Shown piece after piece: positions 1 through 10,600 of a stretch of 64,000 nt of DNA (position 1 is the first letter of the stretch; each line of letters opens with the position of its first letter). The translations under genes and the position numbers were made by a program. This DNA is from Lacinutrix algicola (GTDB lineage: Bacteria; Bacteroidota; Bacteroidia; Flavobacteriales; Flavobacteriaceae), in contig NZ_LIQH01000031.1 of assembly GCF_001418085.1 (NCBI RefSeq), forward strand, positions 29,507-93,506. Direction: 5' to 3'. The notes below the pieces were generated by a model. The model did no database searches. It saw only the letters and a list, made by a program, of their open reading frames with translations, and was not told the DNA's origin.

Positions 1-3000
1 ATGCGTGATGGAAGGCATTATTTAAGTAGACGCTATCATCCTAGAACACGTATTCCAAAATTGGTGGTTAATTACCCAGATAATAGAGGTGTTATTGATA
101 GTACACACGCGAAAACGACAAATTGGTTCCATGCTTATTTTAAAAAATCATTTCAATTTGTACCAGATAATACAGCTGTAATTAATGAGTTTTATCAAAA
201 GTTATTTGAGTATTTATCGGAAGTAGAAATCCTAAATAGTGAAACAGCAAAAGATGGAGAAAATTTTGCTATTGATCCCAAAGAAATTATCATAAGCAAC
301 AAGGTAGCTAGCTTTAGCTGTAGTGAGTGCACATCTACATTAAATGTAACGACAGCAGATAGTTTAATGGAGGGAACAGCATGTATAAATTATAGATGTT
401 CTGGAAAGTACGTGAAATCAAATAACAATACTTTTAATTATTATAACCTTATATACAATAGAGAGCATTCTCCAAGAATATATGCATCAGAGCACACTGG
501 TGTTCTAGATAGAAAAGTTAGGGAGCAAACAGAATATGACTTTAAAGAAAGACCAAAATACAATTCATTAAATACATTAGTAGCGACTTCAACTTTAGAA
601 ATGGGTATAGATGTTGGTTCGTTAAATGCAGCAATCAACACAAGTATTCCTCCTTTACCATCTAATTTTCTGCAAAGAATAGGACGTGCAGGACGTTCTT
701 CAGGAACAGCATTAATTACAAATTTTGCTCAAAATAAAGCACATGATTTGTATTACTATGAAGAGCCTAACGAAATGATGGAGGGTGATATTAATACACC
801 AGGTTGTTTCTTAAATGCTAAAGATATTCTATTTAGACATTTTACAGCGTATTGTTTTGATAGTTGGACGAAGGAGGATCCAGAAAGACATCAAATACCA
901 GGTTTAATAAGTAAATTAGGTCTACTTGAAGCTAATAAATTAAGCAGTAATGGGTTCTTTATAAATCAATTATTAGGCTTTGTTTTAGACAATCAGAAAC
1001 AATTAATAGATGCTTTTAAAGGTACTTACGAAGGACAAATTGATATGGCCATCATTGATGATATCAAAATAGCACTTCAGCAAGGTGTATTTCAGAATAA
1101 ATTGGTTAGAGTTTTTGAAGATCTAAAAAAAGAAATCTTTTTTATCATTCAAAAAGTGTCAGATATTGATAATTATATAAAAGAAAAAGAATTAGGAGAA
1201 AATGATGAAGAGCATAAAGAACTAACAAGAGAAAAAAGAGCGCTTTGGCAATTAAAGAAATCTATTGAAAAAAGACAGGTTATTGAGCATCTTACCAATG
1301 TGGGTGTTTTACCTAATTATGCTTTTCCAGAAACAGGTGTAACATTAAACGCACACGTATATGGCTTTAAACCTGAAGGAGCTGAACAAGAACCTGAAAA
1401 TAAATCATTTGAAATAGTGCGCTCTTCTGCTTCCGCTCTTAAAGAATTTGCGCCAGATAATTATTTTTATAGTCAAGGTAACAGATTAGAAATTTCAGGT
1501 TTGAACACCTACGATTGGAGTGGTGAAAAATCTAGTTTAGTTACAATGAGATTTTGTTCTAATTGCGATCATATTGAAGATGCTTTAAAAGCCGAAAAAG
1601 GAATGTGCCCAAAGTGTGGTCATGAATCTTGGAATTCAGCATCTAACACACATAAATTTGCAAGATTACAGACTGTAAAATCTGTAAATTCCAGAAATAA
1701 AGCAACATTAAACGATTCTAAAGACGAGAGAGAACAGCAACATTATACAGTATCTACACACTTTAAGTTTAATCCTAAAACCATAGAAGGAACTTGGGGT
1801 ATGATTAAAATTCCATTTGGTATTGAATATGTAAAAGAAGTGGAATTAACAAAAGTGAATTTAGGTTCTGGCACTTTAAATGCTAGTCATATAACTATTA
1901 ATCAGAATGAAAATGTTGCTCGTCATGGATTTGTAACATGCAAGCACTGTGGGAAATCAACATCAAAACCTAATTTGGTTTTAAATAGTAATGGAGATAA
2001 AAAGTTTCATTATGGGTTTTGTAAACATAGAGAAGAAGATTACAATAATATTACTAATGATATTTTTGAAGAGGTATTTTTATATAGAAGTATTAAAACA
2101 GAGGCGATAAAGATATTATTACCTGTACAGGAGTTTTTAAATGAGGCAACACAGCAAATGTTTAAAGCTGGTTTGCAATTAGGATTAAAGAAATATTATA
2201 AAGGGAATCCAGATCATGTAGCATTCGATTTTTATTCGGAATATAATGAAGCAAACCAAAGATTTGATAGGTATCTAATAGCCTACGATACAATTCCTGG
2301 AGGTACAGGCTATTTACAGAAATTATTTGACCCAAAAGAGTTTACAGATTTATTAAAAGAAGCGTACAAAGCTATTAAGGACTGTTCTTGTAAAACAAAA
2401 GGTAAAGATGGCTGCTATAGATGTATACTAACCTATTCTAATCAATATATAAGAGAAGATTTAAGCAGAGAAAGAGCTGAAATTATTTTTAAAAGTATTG
2501 TAGAGCAATCTAAAGATTGGGAACCTATAAATCAAGGAATATCATCACTTACCAAAACAGGAATGATTGAGGAAAGCGAATTAGAAGAAAAATTCAGTTA
2601 TGCTTTAGAAAAATATACCAAAAAAAACACAGATAAAAATATTGTTTTCACAAAGGTTAAAGAAAATGGTATTCAAACGTATCGTTTAAAATTGCCCATT
2701 GAAGGAGGTTTTGTTACTTACGCTATCAGGGGACAAATAAATTTGGGCGAAAAAGATGGCGTTTCAGTAAGCACTAGAACAGATTTTCTGATAAAGTGCA
2801 TTGAGCTTGAAAAGGATGGTCAAGTAATTACAGATATTGATGATTTATTAGCTTTTAAAGAAGTAGCTATTTATTTAGATGGATATACATATCATGCTTC
2901 AGATAAGCACATGCGTTTTTATGAAGATATAGTAATTAGAAATGCCATTTCAGAAACACCTAATATAGTTCCGTGGTCTTTAAGTTGGTCTGATGTTATT

Positions 3001-3507
3001 TTATTTGAAAGTGAAGATGATAATTCGAGAAGTGATAATTTATATTCTGATGAGTTAAGGTTTAGGAAAGCAATTCTTGGGTTAAACGGTTTTCCAATGT
3101 CTCAAAAACTAAATAAAGGTTTAATAAAGTCAAAAAACTCCATAGAACGTCTATTATGGTTTTTAGGAAATAGTAGTAGCATAAATATAAATTCTGAAAT
3201 AGGATATCTATTTGCGACGCATCAAGATGAATTCATTAAATATAATTTTGATGAGGAATCTGTTTTGAAACTTTTAGATGTTAGCACGCTGCTTCAAGAA
3301 TATGAATCAGTCAATCCTGGTCCTAATGTATACATGAAATCGGATATAACGGAAGCTAATGAACTATTTAAATCTAGAGTATTCGTTCGTTTTAAGGATT
3401 TTGATGTAAAGTCAAATCTTGTTGCTTCTGAATTAAAAGAAATAGATAAAGTGATTTGGGAACAGTTTTTAAGATTGTATTCAATAATGGGATTATTGAA
3501 AGAATAA
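1..3507 (+). CDS. DUF1998-type superfamily 2 helicase with C-terminal nuclease-like domain (5' partial)
   Basis: The product is the C-terminal part of a large DNA helicase; the first RecA lobe with Walker A and DExH is missing, so the gene is cut by the window edge and the ATG at base 1 is not a real start. Second-lobe motifs are clear: TSTLEMGIDVG near residue 196 and QRIGRAGRSSG near 225. Zinc-type cysteine clusters lie near 105-135, 519-541 (CSNC...CPKC) and 647. The MrfA/DUF1998 signature GGTGYL followed by CSCKTKGKDGCYRC is near 770-810. Residues about 920-990 (TDFLIKC, YLDGYTYHASDKHMR) resemble the Vsr/PD-(D/E)XK-like endonuclease fold often appended to this family; that domain is inferred from the motif only. 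It lies 22 bp upstream of the exonuclease-RecQ gene, so the three genes form an operon. The likely role is DNA unwinding coupled to cleavage in repair or phage defence. Confidence 0.85.
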   Translation: MRDGRHYLSRRYHPRTRIPKLVVNYPDNRGVIDSTHAKTTNWFHAYFKKSFQFVPDNTAVINEFYQKLFEYLSEVEILNSETAKDGENFAIDPKEIIISNKVASFSCSECTSTLNVTTADSLMEGTACINYRCSGKYVKSNNNTFNYYNLIYNREHSPRIYASEHTGVLDRKVREQTEYDFKERPKYNSLNTLVATSTLEMGIDVGSLNAAINTSIPPLPSNFLQRIGRAGRSSGTALITNFAQNKAHDLYYYEEPNEMMEGDINTPGCFLNAKDILFRHFTAYCFDSWTKEDPERHQIPGLISKLGLLEANKLSSNGFFINQLLGFVLDNQKQLIDAFKGTYEGQIDMAIIDDIKIALQQGVFQNKLVRVFEDLKKEIFFIIQKVSDIDNYIKEKELGENDEEHKELTREKRALWQLKKSIEKRQVIEHLTNVGVLPNYAFPETGVTLNAHVYGFKPEGAEQEPENKSFEIVRSSASALKEFAPDNYFYSQGNRLEISGLNTYDWSGEKSSLVTMRFCSNCDHIEDALKAEKGMCPKCGHESWNSASNTHKFARLQTVKSVNSRNKATLNDSKDEREQQHYTVSTHFKFNPKTIEGTWGMIKIPFGIEYVKEVELTKVNLGSGTLNASHITINQNENVARHGFVTCKHCGKSTSKPNLVLNSNGDKKFHYGFCKHREEDYNNITNDIFEEVFLYRSIKTEAIKILLPVQEFLNEATQQMFKAGLQLGLKKYYKGNPDHVAFDFYSEYNEANQRFDRYLIAYDTIPGGTGYLQKLFDPKEFTDLLKEAYKAIKDCSCKTKGKDGCYRCILTYSNQYIREDLSRERAEIIFKSIVEQSKDWEPINQGISSLTKTGMIEESELEEKFSYALEKYTKKNTDKNIVFTKVKENGIQTYRLKLPIEGGFVTYAIRGQINLGEKDGVSVSTRTDFLIKCIELEKDGQVITDIDDLLAFKEVAIYLDGYTYHASDKHMRFYEDIVIRNAISETPNIVPWSLSWSDVILFESEDDNSRSDNLYSDELRFRKAILGLNGFPMSQKLNKGLIKSKNSIERLLWFLGNSSSININSEIGYLFATHQDEFIKYNFDEESVLKLLDVSTLLQEYESVNPGPNVYMKSDITEANELFKSRVFVRFKDFDVKSNLVASELKEIDKVIWEQFLRLYSIMGLLKE

Positions 3508-3529
3508 GCAAAATATAAACTATAATTAC

Positions 3530-6500
3530 ATGAGCTTACCCAAATTTTACAAACATTATAAAATAGCACCAAATCAGCTTAAAAAAATTCTAAAAGAGCA
3601 TGATATTGAGGCGGATATTAGGTTTGTAAAATCGATTCCAAATGATTGGATTAATATAGTAAGCAAAGTTACTGGCATAGAAGACTATAAGTCTAAAAAA
3701 AATAGTGTAATTGTTAAAACACCCAAAGAAGATTTAGAATTAAAATTAGATACTTTTAAGCAGCTTGAAATAATTAAGCCCAATAATAAAGACGCTAATG
3801 ACCATAAGTTAGCTTATGTAAAATATGTAGCTCCCGACGAATCTCATGCTTACCTTAAAGTTATTGATGATTTAGAGAATATTAGTGAGAATACGCTTAG
3901 AGAAAATTCTGAAAACGATTATAAAATTCATGAAGACTGCAATACTTTAGAAAATGGACAATTAGTTATAGTTTCCATTAAAGGTGAAAAATGTAAAATA
4001 AGTAACAATTATTTCTCTGGCTCAATAATTACAACACCTATAAAAAGATTTACAGATTGGGTTAATTTTAACCAACCTTTACATATTCAGAGAAATGTCC
4101 AATTCTTAAGTCGCTTTAATAATTTTGACCTTGTAGCGCTTAAATTATCTATCTACAGAAAAACCATAAAATGCATTCAAGCACCCATAGATCCAGATAA
4201 TAATCAGATTATTTTTATTCTAAAAAGTGAATTTATAAAAGCTCTAAATAAAACAGAATTAACAACCGAAGAGTTAGCTGTAATTCACACATACAAAGTC
4301 AATAGTAATGACTATGAGCAACTATTAGATCTTCAATTTCAAAAAGATGTTACTAGTGATTTTTATTACGCAAACGAAACAAATTTTTTAACGTTTATTA
4401 ATAAATGGCGTGTACTTAACCTAGAGTACTTAGTTTTAAGTAGCGTCAAACATACAGAGCACATTCACATGTATTTGGAGTTGTGGTTTGACCAAAAAAT
4501 AAATAATAATTTTTGGGAAAATCATCTTATTGATGCGCTTATTAATTTAGAATTAAAAGCATATGAAAATTCAGAAAAATTTCAATTATCCTTTTATGAT
4601 AAGCTATTAGAGACACATGTCGAAGAAATCTCTTTAGCTATGGACTCCTACTTTCAAAATGAATTGGTTACAGATTCTATAAAAGTTTTTAATATTTTAG
4701 AACAACTTGTTGAGGTTTCAAATTGTATAAATAAGGATAGTTACATAATCCAACTAAAAAATAGTTTAGCTCCTGAGTTGGCTTTTGAATTTTGGCTTCA
4801 AGATGACCAAGCACAATTCCCTAAAGAAATTGCAATCAATAATTTTGAAAGTCTAGATATTAAAACTCAAGAAAGAGCAATCAATTTAATTAGTGATAAC
4901 GAATTAAAACTTCTAATTACTCAAATTAAAGAAATTAATAAAAGGGAACACAGAGCACGTATAAACCGTATCCTAAAACAACAAATCCCATTAATCTTCA
5001 ATCCTTTAAGTTTCGATATAGAGTCTGATACAGAAAGCATATTTGAAATAGCTTGGAATGAAGGTGATGAATGGAAGTTTTATAAAGATCATAATTCCAT
5101 TCCTGATGGTATAAATATTTTTAAAAATAAAATTTCGAAAAACGAAAATTTAATTATTGGGCACAACATTATAAGTTTTGATTTACCAATTTTAAAAAAT
5201 CATAATATAGAAGTAAATACGAATAGCATTTGGGATACCATTCAAATAGAATCCTTATTAAGTCCCGAGTTTAATAACTATGCGTTAGCAACATCCCACA
5301 CTGCTAAAATGGATGCGCAATTAACCTTAAATTTGTTTTTGAATCAAATACTTAGAATCATTAAAACTCCAAAGGAAGATTTAATTTATCTATTTGAATA
5401 TTTGCCAAAAGATCTTACTAATAAAATAGAGAAGTATAAAGCGCTAAGCCCAATAAAACTTCTAGACTTAACTAGTCTGAAAAAGGAAGCTGAATCTTTC
5501 TTTAGACCGCAAGCTAAACAACATCCAATTTTAAAAAAATTAAAAGAGACATTAAATACATCTCAGAAAGTAAAAACACTAATTATAGGGGATGAAGGCC
5601 TGCGTTTAGAACTTAGTAAAGCACTAAATATACAATTCTTAAGTGAATCGGAAACCGAATATCAATATGAGGTTATTGATGAAGATAAACTAGAGAATAT
5701 TAGACTTAATAGTTGGCTTAAAAATGTGATTAAAAGTTACTTATATTATGCTAAAAAAAACAACCTTAATCCTGTTTTTGGAAACTTAGCTCCTTACGTA
5801 CAAAATAAAATTACTACAGAAATAAATGACATTTCAGTTATTCTTAAAAGTGAGAACAATAAGATATTTGAAAATTATAAAGTATTGTTTATTTCAATCA
5901 TGGATTTACTAAATCGTTTCGAAGATTTAAATAAAAATAAAGAAATACAAATAATAGTACTGCAACCTGATTTTCTTGCAACTTCAAAAAAAATAAAATT
6001 AAAAGAACTCGATTTACAAGAGCTTACAATAGCATCTAATAATATAAACCATTTATGGATGAAATTCTCAGGTGGTCAAAGTTATGTGCAACTCTCTAAG
6101 CAGGAGTGCATCACACTAAATATTGATTGTCCTCCACTTCTAACTAATTTTTGGATTGAAAAATATAAATATGCAAAATATAGTGTGTGGGGTAATTACA
6201 ACTGGGAAGAACTAATTAATAAAATGTCTCCTAATAAGGTAATTAACATCTATTTAGATGAAGAATCTAAAGATCATACTTATTTTACTAAAATAAATGC
6301 GGCAGCCTCTTATTCAAATGATGCACTTAGATTTAATCCAGAATCTATCTATAGATCACGTTATTGGGTATATCAAAAAGAACTCATTAATCAAATTTCA
6401 TCAAATAAGATACCTTCTATTTTATTAGTTGAAAGGCAAGATGAAATTGAAGTACTAGAAAACTATTTTAAGAAACTAGGATTCTTCGTTCCAGACAATA

Positions 6501-7663
6501 GAGTTGGTATAGCAAGGAGACTAGAGTTTATTCATAATAATAGAACTCAAAATAAAATTATTATTGAACATGTTTCAAACTTAAATAAAATATTAATTAA
6601 TAATTATTTAGGAGCTTTAAATATCATTATGGATAGTTTTAATCTTGCTGGCAACTATTATATAGCTCAAGAAACATCCTATTTTAAAAATTTAGCGCAG
6701 ACACAACAAAATCAACCAAACACAGATAACAAGGATGTAATATTAGAAAATGAAGATTTTAATACTCCTAAAAAACCTTTACTAAAAGATACTTTCTTTT
6801 TATTAAAATTACTCAAGCCTCAGATTTCAAATTATAGAAACATAATTAACAACTATAATTCAGAACATAAATTTTGGCTTTTAGATTCTAGAATTGCAGA
6901 TTTCCCTAACTTAGGGAGATTATGGAATATTAAAAGCAGGTCATTAAACGTTTGGCATAGCAAAGAAGCTTATGAGGTAGATTTAAAATTAGCAGACTTA
7001 TGTATACCAGGGGTTAGACCTTTAGATGATTTACCTTTTTCTATTGAAGAAATAAAAACTATTTTAAGTAATGTCTTTTTAAATGGAGGAAAATGGTATG
7101 ATTATCAAGAACCATATCTTGATTTAATCATTCCTGGTAAAACAGATGTGTTAGTAACACTTCCTACAGGAGGAGGTAAATCGTTATTATTTCAAGCACC
7201 TGCATTATTTAAAAGTTCGTTTACAAATAGGCTAAGCATCGTCGTAACGCCACTTAAAGCATTAATGGAAGATCAAGTAGATAAACTATGGCAAAATGGG
7301 TTTTATGGTAGTGTTGAATATCTAAACTCGGATCGTAGTACAGATACCCAAATAATATATAGAGCGATGGCTGGAGGTGAAATAGCACTCTTGTTTGTAA
7401 CACCAGAACGGTTTAGAAGTCGATCATTTTTAAATGCATTAGAAGTAAGAATGCAATCAGATGGTGGATTGGAATATGTCATTTTCGATGAGGCGCATTG
7501 TGTATCGCAATGGGGACATGAATTTAGACCAGATTATTTTAATTGTGCTAAAGTAGTTCAAAGAATGAAAATTACCTCGGAACAAGACATTCCTTTATTA
7601 TTGTTTTCAGCAACGGTTTCAGAAAAAATTTACCAAGATTTTAATCAAATATTCAATGATTAA
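3530..7663 (+). CDS. DEDD 3'-5' exonuclease fused to the first (ATP-binding) lobe of a RecQ-type helicase
   Basis: This 1377-residue protein has an N-terminal stretch of about 480 residues I do not recognise, possibly with a small OB-fold-like segment near 80-160. A DnaQ-like exonuclease follows: SFDIES near 494, GHNIISFDLP near 545 and HTAKMDA near 590 supply the expected acidic and His residues. A diverged region fills 620-1180. The C-terminus is RecQ lobe 1: LPTGGGKSLLFQAPAL (Walker A, near 1210), FDEAHCVSQWGHEFRPDY (motif II, near 1320) and LLLFSATVS (motif III, near 1360). The protein stops right after motif III, exactly between the two RecA lobes. The second lobe is at the start of the next gene, whose ATG overlaps this gene's last 8 bases in another frame. 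Either this is a naturally split helicase made by coupled translation, or a frameshift broke one gene of about 2670 codons. Confidence 0.85.
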   Translation: MSLPKFYKHYKIAPNQLKKILKEHDIEADIRFVKSIPNDWINIVSKVTGIEDYKSKKNSVIVKTPKEDLELKLDTFKQLEIIKPNNKDANDHKLAYVKYVAPDESHAYLKVIDDLENISENTLRENSENDYKIHEDCNTLENGQLVIVSIKGEKCKISNNYFSGSIITTPIKRFTDWVNFNQPLHIQRNVQFLSRFNNFDLVALKLSIYRKTIKCIQAPIDPDNNQIIFILKSEFIKALNKTELTTEELAVIHTYKVNSNDYEQLLDLQFQKDVTSDFYYANETNFLTFINKWRVLNLEYLVLSSVKHTEHIHMYLELWFDQKINNNFWENHLIDALINLELKAYENSEKFQLSFYDKLLETHVEEISLAMDSYFQNELVTDSIKVFNILEQLVEVSNCINKDSYIIQLKNSLAPELAFEFWLQDDQAQFPKEIAINNFESLDIKTQERAINLISDNELKLLITQIKEINKREHRARINRILKQQIPLIFNPLSFDIESDTESIFEIAWNEGDEWKFYKDHNSIPDGINIFKNKISKNENLIIGHNIISFDLPILKNHNIEVNTNSIWDTIQIESLLSPEFNNYALATSHTAKMDAQLTLNLFLNQILRIIKTPKEDLIYLFEYLPKDLTNKIEKYKALSPIKLLDLTSLKKEAESFFRPQAKQHPILKKLKETLNTSQKVKTLIIGDEGLRLELSKALNIQFLSESETEYQYEVIDEDKLENIRLNSWLKNVIKSYLYYAKKNNLNPVFGNLAPYVQNKITTEINDISVILKSENNKIFENYKVLFISIMDLLNRFEDLNKNKEIQIIVLQPDFLATSKKIKLKELDLQELTIASNNINHLWMKFSGGQSYVQLSKQECITLNIDCPPLLTNFWIEKYKYAKYSVWGNYNWEELINKMSPNKVINIYLDEESKDHTYFTKINAAASYSNDALRFNPESIYRSRYWVYQKELINQISSNKIPSILLVERQDEIEVLENYFKKLGFFVPDNRVGIARRLEFIHNNRTQNKIIIEHVSNLNKILINNYLGALNIIMDSFNLAGNYYIAQETSYFKNLAQTQQNQPNTDNKDVILENEDFNTPKKPLLKDTFFLLKLLKPQISNYRNIINNYNSEHKFWLLDSRIADFPNLGRLWNIKSRSLNVWHSKEAYEVDLKLADLCIPGVRPLDDLPFSIEEIKTILSNVFLNGGKWYDYQEPYLDLIIPGKTDVLVTLPTGGGKSLLFQAPALFKSSFTNRLSIVVTPLKALMEDQVDKLWQNGFYGSVEYLNSDRSTDTQIIYRAMAGGEIALLFVTPERFRSRSFLNALEVRMQSDGGLEYVIFDEAHCVSQWGHEFRPDYFNCAKVVQRMKITSEQDIPLLLFSATVSEKIYQDFNQIFND

Positions 7664-10600
7664 ACGACTAGATAAAAATAACGTTTACAATCCCATAAGA
7701 GAGCACATAAAAATGAGCTTCAATGTTGTGGGTGATAAATCAGAAATGACTTTATCGGTAGCCTCAGATCTTAAACTTAATAATTTCGATCCAAAAAAGA
7801 GTAGAGTACTAATTTTTGTACAAACTAGAAAAGGAACCGAAGAAGCAGTAGAGGAATTAAAGAAAGAGCTAAAAAAAAACACAGCAGACTATGCTAATAA
7901 AGTAGATTTTTATCATGCAGGCCTAGATGGCCAAGATAGAGCAGAAAAATATGAAGACTACAAAAACGGTAAAATAGTAATACTAATAGCAACAAAGGCT
8001 TTTGGTATGGGGATGGATATTAAAAATATTCATTTTATATATCATTTAGGGCCTTCATCTACCTTTGAAGATTTTTTACAAGAAGTAGGTCGTGCAGGTC
8101 GAGACCCAAATATGCTAAAAGAAGCTGGTTACTCTGAGGAAAATCCTTTACGTACAAGATGTTTACTTACGCATAGAGATTTTCAAGACTTAAAAGATAG
8201 AAATCACCGCAATAGAATAGCTTGGGAGGAAATTGAGAATATTAGAAAGACAATATTAAGTTATGTATCAAAATTTCGACCGTTAGCTCCGGATACAGAA
8301 AACCCATTTCCACTACCTCTTGATTTACTCGAACAATTCCCGGAATTTGAAGAAGTTTTTAATAAAGATACATATTTTAGAGTTATTCTTTATTGGTTAG
8401 AAAAATTAGGTAGATTTAAATTAGGGGTTTACACACCTACACATTTACCTATCACAATTCATGAAAATCAAGAAGATTTTAAATCGATTACTAGTAATGA
8501 AGACAGAAAACAACTAAAAAAAATCCATGCTGCTTTATTAGAGTATCAAGAAAAGGGTGATAATAGTTGTAAAACTGTAATGGTAAGTATGAACTTTCTG
8601 AAACAAGCTTTAGAAGAAAAAAGCAATCAAAAAGTATACAAAACACTCTTTAAAGCGCAAAAGGCGAAACTATTAACCATTGAAAGAGAAATAAAACTAA
8701 CACCTACAAAATTAAGAACTGCTCAATTGGAGGTATGGGATGATAAAAATTCAATTCCTACAATTGAAGCTTTATTTGATTTATCGATAAAATTAATGCA
8801 ACTTTCTAAACATGGCGATCAAACTCAGTTTTTGGGAAATCGGGTTGATGTTTTGATCAATGATATAATTCAGGATAACTTTTCAATTGATAATATATTT
8901 TGGTCAGAAATTAAACAATCAAATAATAACAAGATAGAAATCCCAAAAGTAGAAATCAATAAAGCCTTAATTGCAGATTTTAAAAATACAAGAGCTAAAT
9001 TTTCTTTTAAAACCATCAATTTTTTATCAAAAACGCAACATAAATCTATCATAGAAATAGACAAACATGATAATAAAGCAAAGACAATTCAACTTATTTA
9101 TAACGGTTATACAACTTCTGTAGAATGGGAAAATGATTTAAGACAATTCAAAACAGAATTAATTAAACTTATTAAATACGTTTCTATTCAATATTTTAAA
9201 AACAATACCGAGGTTTTTAATATCGTAGATTTAATGATACATCTTGGTGTAGAAGAAAAAGGTGCAGATTATTTTCAAAAACTAATCTTTATTTCAAAAG
9301 GGCTTGGTTTCCTAAAAGGTGGTGGTGATTTAGTGCCTATGGGTATTGAACTTTTTATTCATGATCTAAAAGAAATTGATACTTCTGATTCTAATTCTAA
9401 AGACGCAAATATTCGTAAAGAATTTGAAGAAACGATCAAGATGAAGGAGCTTAGATTATTGGCTTTAGAATGCTTGTCAGGCAGGTCTGAATCAGATTTT
9501 GATAACTTTATTAAAGGGTATTTTAAATGTGCTAATCAAAGTGATTTAATTAAACTCCTGGAAGAATATTTTGGAAATAATCACTCAAAACTTAGAGCTT
9601 TCAGAGAAGAAGCACTTAAAGCAGAAAAAGAAAAATTAAATCCAGATCAAGAAAAAGTATATAAAGCTGCTTTAAATAGAAATCTTCAAGTAATTGCTGG
9701 TCCAGGTAGTGGTAAAACGCATACGTTAACACTAAGAATTGCAAGACTAATTCAAGAAGAAGGAATTAATCCAGAAAACATTTTAGTACTAGCTTATAAC
9801 CGTGCTGTAGTTATCGAATTAAAAGAAAGATTAAGTTCCTTATTCCGTGACTTAGGGTATTACAAGCTAACCAAAAGACTTGAGGTACATACTTTTCATA
9901 GCTATGCTAAAAAATGCCTTAGAATTGATGGTGATAGTTTTAGCGAGTGGATTCCTTTATTTATTAAAGCTTTAGAGAATAGAGATCCATTGGTAAGAGA
10001 AAGAATGGGAACTATTCGTTATATTTTTGTGGATGAATTTCAGGATATAACTTCCGAAAGATTAAAACTTTTAAAGCTTATTTCAGAACCATCAAATGCA
10101 AAATCATGTGTTATCGGTGATCCAAATCAAAGTATTTATGGTTATGACAGATTAAGTACTGGTGACACTATGGATTCTAAACCACTTTACAATGAGTTTA
10201 AAGAACTGTATAAACCACGTGAATTACATTTAACAATTAATTACCGTTCATTTCCTAATATTTTAGAACAAGCAGAAAAATTATTGAATCTTAATGCATC
10301 TAAATTCGAAATGCCAAAATTAGTTGCGTTTAATATACCAAATTCAAATCTTAAGTATTGCAACTTTTATAATACAACACAAGAACAAATAAATTGGACC
10401 GACAAATTAGTTAATTTGTTAGATTATAAAGACAATTTGAATGACTACTACAAACAAATTGCAGTCATGTTCCGTTCTAATGACGAAGTATTTAAAGCTT
10501 TCAATCAAATTAAACAACTGAACTTAACCAATGTAAGGATACGTATACAAGGTGCTAAAGGAGCATTAAATAAAACTCGTGAATTTCATTATTTCTTAAA

